A stretch of DNA of 5,513 nucleotides, taken from Prevotella sp. (lineage in GTDB: Bacteria; Bacteroidota; Bacteroidia; Bacteroidales; Bacteroidaceae). The notes under the pieces are model-generated. The model was not told the DNA's origin and did no database searches. It saw only the letters and a list, made by a program, of their open reading frames with translations. Of the stretch, positions 1-5,513 are shown piece by piece (the first letter of the stretch is position 1; every line of letters starts with the position of its first letter). Where the stretch lies: the NCBI GenBank assembly GCA_021203705.1, contig JAJQAR010000282.1, forward strand, positions 1 to 5,513, in the 5' to 3' direction. A program made the position numbers and the translations under genes.

Positions 1-122
1 CTGTGTATAACAGCCAGACGTAAGGAAGAACTATTCACTAGTAAAAAACAATATAATAAATACTTAATATAAAGGCTGAAACAGATCTCCTGGTTCCATG
101 AGCAAATATTTTAATAAATAGA

Positions 123-152
123 TTGCAAGAATGGGGTCAGGCATAGTGTTTG
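123..152 (+). promoter_or_regulatory. Candidate Bacteroidota sigma-ABfr-type promoter (weak match)
   Basis: The Bacteroidota primary sigma factor recognises a -33 TTG/TTTG and a -7 TAnnTTTG element about 19-20 bases apart. Here TTG lies at 123-125, followed by 18 bases and then TAGTGTTTG at 144-152. The second element has three bases, not two, between TA and TTTG, so the match is imperfect. The TTTG at 149-152 is the only one on this strand in the leader. If used, transcription would begin near 159 and give a 5' UTR of roughly 125 bases. No better candidate was found between here and the start codon, but a regulated promoter may deviate from consensus. Confidence 0.28.
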
Positions 153-194
153 ATATGAAGTCTAAAACCTTAAAAAATTAGTAAATGATATTAA

Positions 195-232
195 GGGATG
201 ATTATGTTCATCATGACTCCCATAATTCACCC
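195..232. repeat. Imperfect inverted repeat in the leader (possible operator or 5' UTR hairpin)
   Basis: The left arm GGGATGATTATG (195-206) and right arm CATAATTCACCC (221-232) are complementary as three blocks, GGG/CCC, TGA/TCA and TTATG/CATAA. That gives 11 pairs with one single-base bulge on each side and a 14-base loop (207-220). The loop contains the palindrome TCATGA (211-216). There is no T-run after it, so it is not a typical terminator. It ends 53 bases before the transporter start codon. It could be a regulator-binding site or an RNA hairpin; the sequence alone does not decide. Confidence 0.4.
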
Positions 233-240
233 GTCGAGGT

Positions 241-269
241 GTTAATATTATATGTAATTAATGTTTAAC
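241..269. repeat. AT-rich imperfect inverted repeat just upstream of the transporter start
   Basis: The left arm GTTAATATTA (241-250) and right arm TAATGTTTAAC (259-269) pair as GTTAA/TTAAC plus ATTA/TAAT, with a small 1x2 internal loop and an 8-base apical loop. It ends 16 bases before the ATG, so as RNA it would lie in or next to the ribosome landing zone. Being A/T-only apart from its end pair, it would be weak as an RNA stem and could equally be a protein-binding dyad. AT-rich DNA produces such dyads by chance fairly often. Confidence 0.3.
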
Positions 270-285
270 CCATAGAAATAGGAAT

Positions 286-3200
286 ATGAAAAAAGCACGA
301 AGCATTATTTTTTGCATTGGCATGACAGGGAGCTATGCTGTTCTCTGTCTGTTAGTTGCATTATGTGTTCCAACTGCGGTTCATGCGGAGAATGTCGGCG
401 CAAGTTCTACGTCGGTACAGGCAATCCAGCAGGGCAACACAGTAAAAGGAAGCATCATAGACGAGAATGGCGAGCCGATGATTGGAGTTACTGTAAAGGT
501 GAAAGGCACACAGAATGCCGTAATCACCGACTTTGATGGTAATTTCTCGGTTAACGCCAAGCCGGGGGATCAAATAGAGATTTCCTACATCGGTTATGTT
601 ACTCAGACGGTAAAGGCTGGCACGTCAACATTGAAAATCAGTATGAAGCCAGATGTTACCGGTCTTGACGATGTAGTGGTAATAGGTTATGGTACAGTGA
701 AGAAACGCGACCTTACTGGTGCGGTATCTTCTGTGAAGAGCGATGACATCACCCTTCAGCCGGTATCAAATCCTGTAGAAGCCCTTCAAGGTAAGGTTGC
801 AGGTCTTGACATCACAAAGTCAAGCGGTCAGGCTGGTGCAAGTGTGAGCATGCAGTTGCGTGGTACACGTTCATTCACCGCAAGTGGAGATCCTACGGTA
901 ATCATCGACGGTATGCCTGGAAACTTGGCTACCCTCAATGCAAACGATATTGAAAGTATTGATGTGTTGAAAGATGCCTCATCAACGGCTATATACGGTT
1001 CAGCAGGAGCCAACGGTGTTATCATTGTAACCACTAAGAGCGGTAAGGAAGGCAAGGCAAAGGTGAACTTCAATGCTTATCTCGGTATCAACGGCTGGTC
1101 AACAGTTCCAGAGGTTTACCATGGTGACGGTTTCTTCAATCTCGCAAAGTTGGCGAAGGAGGAGGCTTACGGCACTTCCGTTGATGCTGCAAACGTATTC
1201 GATAACTCCGCCGTTTATGAGGCCTACCTGCAAGGTCAGGACATTGACTGGGCAGACGCTTTGCTGAAGACGGGTATCATACAGAACTATTCAGTTTCTG
1301 TCAGTGGCGGTACAGAGAAGACAACAGCATATATGTCTATGAACTTCAACAACGAGGAAGGCCAGATTAGCAACGATGATTATAAGGTTTACTCAACCAA
1401 TATCCGTGTTGACCATAAGATAAAGAATTGGCTCGCTGTTGGTGTTAACATGCAAGGCAGTTACGCATACAAGAATACTGGTTATTCTAAATTGGGTAAT
1501 ATGTTGATAAAGAGTCCTATCGGTTCTCTCTACGATGAGGACGGCAATGTGAACGTAACTCCTGTTGCTGGCAGCGACAATGTAATCAACTTGCTGCTTA
1601 ACAATAAGAGCAACTACCGCAACAACTCACAGGTTACTCGTATATACCTTAACCCATATCTCCGTGTTACTCCTCTCAAGGGTCTTACTTGGGAGAGCAG
1701 GGTAAATGCATCCTTGACGTTCAACAAGGCTAATAAGTTCCAGGGAATAGGCTCATACGGTTATTACAGTGACAATGGCGCATACGCTTCGGGTACTAAC
1801 GCTTCTGTTTATGCAAGTGTGGCTCAGACAAATTCCTATAACTATAAGTGGGAGAATATCATCACCTACAACTTTGATATCAACAAGGATCATGAGTTCA
1901 CTATCACAGGTGTTACCTCTTGGAATCACAACAGACAGGAATATACATACTCATATTCCAACAGTTTGACCACAAACACCTACTTATGGCACAACCTTGG
2001 CGCAGGTTCCAACCAGCAGGTTGCTTCTTCCTACACAATGTCTAAGGGTATGGGCCTTGTAGGGCGTATCAATTATTCTTATCAGGGCAAGTACCTCGCT
2101 TCTGCCTCTATTCGTTATGATGGCTCCTCACGTCTTGCAGAGGGTAACCGTTGGGATGCGTTCCCCGCATTCTCTCTCGGTTGGCGCCTGTCAGAGGAGA
2201 AGTTCATGGCAAAGACAAAGAGCTGGCTCGACAACCTGAAGATCCGTGCCGGTTATGGTGTCAGTGGTACAGCTTCTATCGATGAGTATTCAAGTCAGTC
2301 AACTCTTGAACAGTCTTATTACGGACTTGGCGGTACAACACTTACCGACTATTACTTTAGCCAGAATGTGGCTAACCTTAACTTAGGTTGGGAGAAGTCA
2401 AAGACTACCAACATCGGTATTGACGCTGGTTTCTTCAACGGCCGTATCGACCTCACTCTTGATTACTACATCACTAATACGGATGACGTAATTTGGAGCA
2501 AGAACCTGCCTGTTACCAATGGAGGTTATACATCATCTTCTTACTACAACACTTACATGAACATCTGTAAGACACAGAACCACGGTTTTGAGCTCGGCCT
2601 CAACACCCGTAACATTGTAACGAAGGCGTTTACCTGGACTTCAAACCTCACGTTCTCTATCAACAAGGAGAAGATCAAGAAACTTGCCACTTCAACAGCC
2701 GACTATGTTACTAACGGTGACGGCGGTCTCGTGCTGAAGATCGGTGAACCTGTCAACTCTTACTACCACTACAAGCTCCTCGGTACTTGGAAGACTTCTG
2801 AGGCTGCCGATGCTGCTGTTTTCGGCGCACAACCTGGTGACCTGAAGATCGACATCCCTGGTATGAAACACGTCAGCGAGGGCGTATATCAGAAGATGAC
2901 TGATGTTGAGGATGAGGATGGTAACGTACAGCAGCAACTCGTAACGTATGATGCAGATAATCCATATACAGTAAGTTCAAACGACTATCAGGTACTTGGA
3001 CACCAGAACCCAGATTGGACTATGGGCTTCAAGAACACCTTTACTTATAAAGGCTTTGACCTGTCAATATATCTCTACTGGCGTTGGGGTCAGACTATTA
3101 TGTATGATATGTTAGGCAGCTACGACCCGACAGGTACGTCAAACTTCCCGACTTACTTCGATTTCTGGACACAAGAGACTGGTGACCAGAACCACTATTT

Positions 3201-3489
3201 CCCTGCACTCAATTACTCAAAGAGCTTGGATACTTACACTGGCTACTATGCCCTCGCATACGTTGACGGCTCTTTCTTCAAGGTAAAGAACATCACGCTC
3301 GGCTATACATTGCCGGCAAAGGCTTCTAAGAAGATTGGTATCGAGAGTCTGCGTTTCTATGCAACTATCACCAACCCGTTTGTAATCTCCAAGAGCAGCC
3401 TTCTCAAGGACTATGACCCTGAAATGGCTGGCAGTCTCGACTACCCGCTCACGAAGCAGTTCGTGTTCGGTTTGAACCTGTCATTCTGA
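286..3489 (+). CDS. SusC/RagA-family TonB-linked outer-membrane transporter
   Basis: This is the outer-membrane import channel of a SusCD pair. It moves an oligosaccharide or peptide ligand into the periplasm using TonB-ExbBD energy. At 1067 aa it is full length for the family. A signal peptide occupies residues 1-34 (basic MKKAR, hydrophobic core, probable signal peptidase I cut after VHA). A carboxypeptidase-regulatory-like beta-sandwich spans about 51-121 (DFDGNF at 82-87). The family linker LDDVVVIGYG follows at 127-136. The plug is about 140-255, with the SusC signature DVLKDASSTAIYGSAGANG at 226-244. The remainder is the 22-strand barrel, with a typical RYDGSSR segment (610-616), NPDWTMGF (908-915) and a terminal aromatic in GLNLSF. 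There is no STN domain before the sandwich, so it is not built like a FecA-type signalling receptor. The start is supported by an in-frame TAA at 259-261 with no earlier ATG. AGG lies too close to the ATG to be a good Shine-Dalgarno. The family is very sure; the substrate is unknown. Confidence 0.97.
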   Translation: MKKARSIIFCIGMTGSYAVLCLLVALCVPTAVHAENVGASSTSVQAIQQGNTVKGSIIDENGEPMIGVTVKVKGTQNAVITDFDGNFSVNAKPGDQIEISYIGYVTQTVKAGTSTLKISMKPDVTGLDDVVVIGYGTVKKRDLTGAVSSVKSDDITLQPVSNPVEALQGKVAGLDITKSSGQAGASVSMQLRGTRSFTASGDPTVIIDGMPGNLATLNANDIESIDVLKDASSTAIYGSAGANGVIIVTTKSGKEGKAKVNFNAYLGINGWSTVPEVYHGDGFFNLAKLAKEEAYGTSVDAANVFDNSAVYEAYLQGQDIDWADALLKTGIIQNYSVSVSGGTEKTTAYMSMNFNNEEGQISNDDYKVYSTNIRVDHKIKNWLAVGVNMQGSYAYKNTGYSKLGNMLIKSPIGSLYDEDGNVNVTPVAGSDNVINLLLNNKSNYRNNSQVTRIYLNPYLRVTPLKGLTWESRVNASLTFNKANKFQGIGSYGYYSDNGAYASGTNASVYASVAQTNSYNYKWENIITYNFDINKDHEFTITGVTSWNHNRQEYTYSYSNSLTTNTYLWHNLGAGSNQQVASSYTMSKGMGLVGRINYSYQGKYLASASIRYDGSSRLAEGNRWDAFPAFSLGWRLSEEKFMAKTKSWLDNLKIRAGYGVSGTASIDEYSSQSTLEQSYYGLGGTTLTDYYFSQNVANLNLGWEKSKTTNIGIDAGFFNGRIDLTLDYYITNTDDVIWSKNLPVTNGGYTSSSYYNTYMNICKTQNHGFELGLNTRNIVTKAFTWTSNLTFSINKEKIKKLATSTADYVTNGDGGLVLKIGEPVNSYYHYKLLGTWKTSEAADAAVFGAQPGDLKIDIPGMKHVSEGVYQKMTDVEDEDGNVQQQLVTYDADNPYTVSSNDYQVLGHQNPDWTMGFKNTFTYKGFDLSIYLYWRWGQTIMYDMLGSYDPTGTSNFPTYFDFWTQETGDQNHYFPALNYSKSLDTYTGYYALAYVDGSFFKVKNITLGYTLPAKASKKIGIESLRFYATITNPFVISKSSLLKDYDPEMAGSLDYPLTKQFVFGLNLSF

Positions 3490-3541
3490 CAAAAGGGAGT
3501 ATTTATACCGATTATCTTGTAATTTAAAAATAGAAACAGAT
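3490..3541 (+). other. Short AT-rich spacer between transporter and lipoprotein genes
   Basis: These 52 bases separate the transporter stop from the lipoprotein start. There is no GC-rich stem followed by T's and no TAnnTTTG promoter element, which supports co-transcription. The only G-rich stretch, AAAAGGGAG just after the stop, is more than 40 bases from the next ATG, too far to act as its Shine-Dalgarno. The bases next to that ATG are A-rich (AAAAATAGAAACAGAT), as is common at Bacteroidota translation starts. Confidence 0.6.
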
Positions 3542-5509
3542 ATGAAAAAGAAAATATTATATGCGGTGGCACTCCTTGCCGGTACGTTGACTTTTTCTTC
3601 GTGCCAACTTGATGAATATAATCCAACAGGTGGAGATGCCAACATCGAGAATTTTGATGCCTGGTCAGGATTGGAAGTTTATTGCTACTCCCCATTGGCT
3701 GAACAGCTCTACACTGTTTATGACTTCCTCTCAGTAGCAGAAGGCGGCACTGATATGTGGCTTACCTCTGGTGGTGCGCCTGACTATGCTATGCAGCCTA
3801 TTTACTATGAGGGTCTTACTACTAATACCAATGCTACTAACAAGCTCTTTAAGCAGGCATATTCCTGTATCGGCTCTTGTAACGCCGTTATCCACAATGC
3901 CGACAAGGTGCAGGGCGGCACTGAGAGTGCTATCGCCACTCTCACAGCAGAGGCTAAGACTTTACGTGCTTTCTACAATTTGATTTTGGTGACATATTAT
4001 GGTGCTGTTACTCTTTCAGACAATGAGCCTGACGATGCTGACGTGAACCCGAAACGCAACACGGTAGAGGAGTTCTATACATCTATTATTACCGACCTTA
4101 CAGAGGCAGCTGCCGTTCTTGACGTTCAGCCTTATCAGGGCAACTACGGACGTGTATGCAAGAAGACTGCTCTTGGTCTGCTTGCCCGTGCTTACGCACA
4201 AGGTGCCGGTGAGGGACTTACGGAGAATGGTGTATCTTATTGGCAGCGTGCCAAGGAGGTTGCAGAGGATATCATCAACAATGCGGCAAGCTACAATGTG
4301 TATCTCTATCCAGATGTAGCTGATGTTTGGGCTGAGGCTAACAACCGTAACAACCCGGAGGCACTCTTTATCGTTTCTGGTAGGGATGCCAATGATGATT
4401 CTTATAACTATGTGAACTGTAATAACAACCTGCTGATTTACACTATCTGTAATCCTTATAAGATTTCCGACCTCTATCAGCATGCGGAGGCTTCCAACTA
4501 TTATCTTGGACAGGTGAACACCAACTGTTTTGCCCCTTCACAATACACTATCAACGTGTTTGACCCTTCATGGGACAAGCGTTATGAGAATACTTTCATG
4601 ACGGCTTTCGCCAACTTCTCCGTTGTTGACGATGGCTTGATTCCTTACAGCAAGGTGCGTGTGCAGATTAAGAACAGCACTATAAAGAAGTATGGTATGG
4701 GTTCTCAATATGCCAACCAGTATATCTATCCGTATCTTGACATAACAAGGAACACCAACTCCTATTCAGGATATACTCAATATATGTGTAAGGGTATATG
4801 GCCGAAGGGTGAGACAAGCGGCGACCAGAGTACGCTTATCACCGACGTGAAAAATCCTTTCGTTATCGACTATCCAGTTGATGTTGACGACAACAGGTTC
4901 GCTATCGTGCTTTCTAAGGACTATAAGACCGCTGAGGAGAAGGAACAGAGTATCTACTTTACTGTCAACATCGATGACCTCTTCGACGGCGACCAGTACA
5001 AGACGGCTCCTTTTGATGATACCAACTCCTATCAGCTCTATCCTTCACTCATCAAGTACGACTGGCTCTACGATGGTGTACAGGGAAGCTCCATGCAGCG
5101 CCGCAACGGTGATATGATGGTAATGCGTACCGCAGAGATCTATCTTATCGCTGCTGAGGCTTGCCAGCAACTTGGAGAGACGGCTACCGCCGCCAAGTAT
5201 CTGCAGGTTCTCCGTGACCGTGCCGCACGCCCGGGTACTACGGCTCCTACGCTTACTACTGTTGACGAGAACACTATCTTTGATGAGTATGCCCGTGAGA
5301 TGGCAGGTGAGTTCAACCGTTGGGCTTTGCTCAAACGCCACCGCGCTATCGGAGAAAGACTTAAGCTCTACAACTCACGCGCTGCACAGTATTTCAACGA
5401 GGATATCCACTATTGCCGCCCAATCTCCTCTGACTTCTTAGAGCAGATTGACAACAGTGATGAGTACGGTGACAATGGTTATGGCACAACTCCTGGAAAG
5501 GGATATTAA
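3542..5509 (+). CDS. SusD/RagB-family surface nutrient-binding lipoprotein
   Basis: This is the partner of the upstream transporter: an outer-membrane lipoprotein facing outward that captures ligand and closes over the barrel as a lid. The 655-aa protein starts with a lipoprotein signal (MKKK, hydrophobic core, then FSSC) with the lipidated cysteine at 21. The following QLDEYNP is acidic, as in Bacteroidota surface-export signals, and typical of SusD N-termini. Helical TPR-like segments include the family motif AKTLRAFYN (ending at residue 146), EEFYTSIITDL and NNPEALFIV (270-278). The conserved C-terminal SusD part has RTAEIYLIAAEA (529-540), AREMAGEFNRWALLKRH (584-600) and an ending close to the usual NPGY (TPGKGY). 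It is longer than archetypal SusD (about 550 aa); the extra length seems to lie in the poorly conserved middle, about 281-515, where ligand specificity usually resides. No earlier in-frame ATG exists after the transporter stop. The family is very sure; the ligand is unknown. Confidence 0.96.
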   Translation: MKKKILYAVALLAGTLTFSSCQLDEYNPTGGDANIENFDAWSGLEVYCYSPLAEQLYTVYDFLSVAEGGTDMWLTSGGAPDYAMQPIYYEGLTTNTNATNKLFKQAYSCIGSCNAVIHNADKVQGGTESAIATLTAEAKTLRAFYNLILVTYYGAVTLSDNEPDDADVNPKRNTVEEFYTSIITDLTEAAAVLDVQPYQGNYGRVCKKTALGLLARAYAQGAGEGLTENGVSYWQRAKEVAEDIINNAASYNVYLYPDVADVWAEANNRNNPEALFIVSGRDANDDSYNYVNCNNNLLIYTICNPYKISDLYQHAEASNYYLGQVNTNCFAPSQYTINVFDPSWDKRYENTFMTAFANFSVVDDGLIPYSKVRVQIKNSTIKKYGMGSQYANQYIYPYLDITRNTNSYSGYTQYMCKGIWPKGETSGDQSTLITDVKNPFVIDYPVDVDDNRFAIVLSKDYKTAEEKEQSIYFTVNIDDLFDGDQYKTAPFDDTNSYQLYPSLIKYDWLYDGVQGSSMQRRNGDMMVMRTAEIYLIAAEACQQLGETATAAKYLQVLRDRAARPGTTAPTLTTVDENTIFDEYAREMAGEFNRWALLKRHRAIGERLKLYNSRAAQYFNEDIHYCRPISSDFLEQIDNSDEYGDNGYGTTPGKGY

Positions 5510-5513
5510 TTAC

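Larger units (their letters stand above)
1..285. other. AT-rich 5' leader / intergenic region upstream of the transporter gene
   Basis: This stretch has no convincing gene. It is about 31% G+C by hand count, visibly lower than the genes that follow, as expected of a Bacteroidota intergenic region. The first 72 bases are open in frame 1 and end in TAA at 70-72. Frame 3 ends in TAA at 21-23. Either could be the tail of an upstream gene, but neither tail is long or distinctive enough to call. The region contains a weak promoter candidate (123-152) and two imperfect inverted repeats (195-232 and 241-269). It is likely to carry the control region of the operon. No tRNA and no obvious intrinsic terminator (GC stem plus T-run) was seen. 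Confidence 0.6.

Noticed and set aside
16..25. AGACGTAAGG resembles the ARACGTWCGT inversion site used by B. fragilis invertible promoters, which would suggest phase variation.
   Set aside because: It matches only about 8 of 10 positions and I found no inverted partner elsewhere in the leader, so there is no invertible segment to propose.
1..72. Frame 1 is open from the window edge to TAA at 70-72 (23 codons), a possible tail of an upstream gene.
   Set aside because: It is short, Lys/Tyr-rich because of AT-rich DNA, matches no recognised C-terminus and has no start in view. An open run this short is plausible by chance, and frame 3 (stop at 21-23) would be an equally possible tail.
54..120. 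Direct repeat TAATAAATA at 54-62 and 112-120.
   Set aside because: It is nine A/T-only bases in AT-rich DNA with no conserved flanks, so chance is the simplest explanation.
103..128. Possible antisense promoter on the - strand (AATATTTG at 110-103, TTG at 128-126), as for sRNAs antisense to PUL leaders.
   Set aside because: The spacing of 15 bases is too short for the Bacteroidota consensus, the -7 element lacks its first T, and the DNA is AT-rich enough to give such near-matches by chance.
3499..3508. Small palindrome GTATTTATAC in the spacer between the two genes, considered as a terminator or processing hairpin.
   Set aside because: Four A/T-rich pairs around a 2-base loop cannot form a stable hairpin, and no T-run follows.
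4016..4483. Open frame of 155 codons on the - strand inside the lipoprotein gene.
   Set aside because: It lies fully within a well-supported SusD gene on the other strand. Its predicted protein has no recognisable motifs and looks like a shadow of the coding frame.

Overview
The window holds one complete two-gene locus in tandem on the + strand: a SusC/RagA-family TonB-dependent outer-membrane transporter (286-3489) followed by its SusD/RagB-family surface lipoprotein partner (3542-5509). The two are 52 bases apart with no sign of a terminator between them, so they probably form one transcription unit. This paired arrangement is the hallmark of a Bacteroidota polysaccharide-utilisation locus (PUL) or a related nutrient-uptake locus.

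The organism is almost certainly a member of the Bacteroidota. SusC/SusD pairs are essentially confined to that phylum, neither start codon has a strong Shine-Dalgarno sequence, and the intergenic DNA is AT-rich. Codon preferences (many CGT, GGT and AAG codons) and the protein style fit a Prevotella-like member of the Bacteroidales, but that is an inference and not a measured placement.

Layout: 1-285 is an AT-rich leader (about 31% G+C by hand count) with no convincing gene. It has one weak Bacteroidota-type promoter candidate and two imperfect inverted repeats close to the first start codon. 286-3489 is the transporter. 3490-3541 is a short AT-rich spacer. 3542-5509 is the lipoprotein. The window ends four bases after its stop codon, so any downstream glycan-binding lipoproteins, hydrolases or regulators are out of view.

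Function: by analogy with the Sus system, the lipoprotein sits as a lid on the extracellular face of the transporter barrel and captures an oligosaccharide (or, as in RagAB, a peptide). The barrel then imports it into the periplasm using TonB energy. The substrate cannot be deduced from this window. I see no clearly novel system here. The points worth a second look are the structured leader and the unknown substrate.
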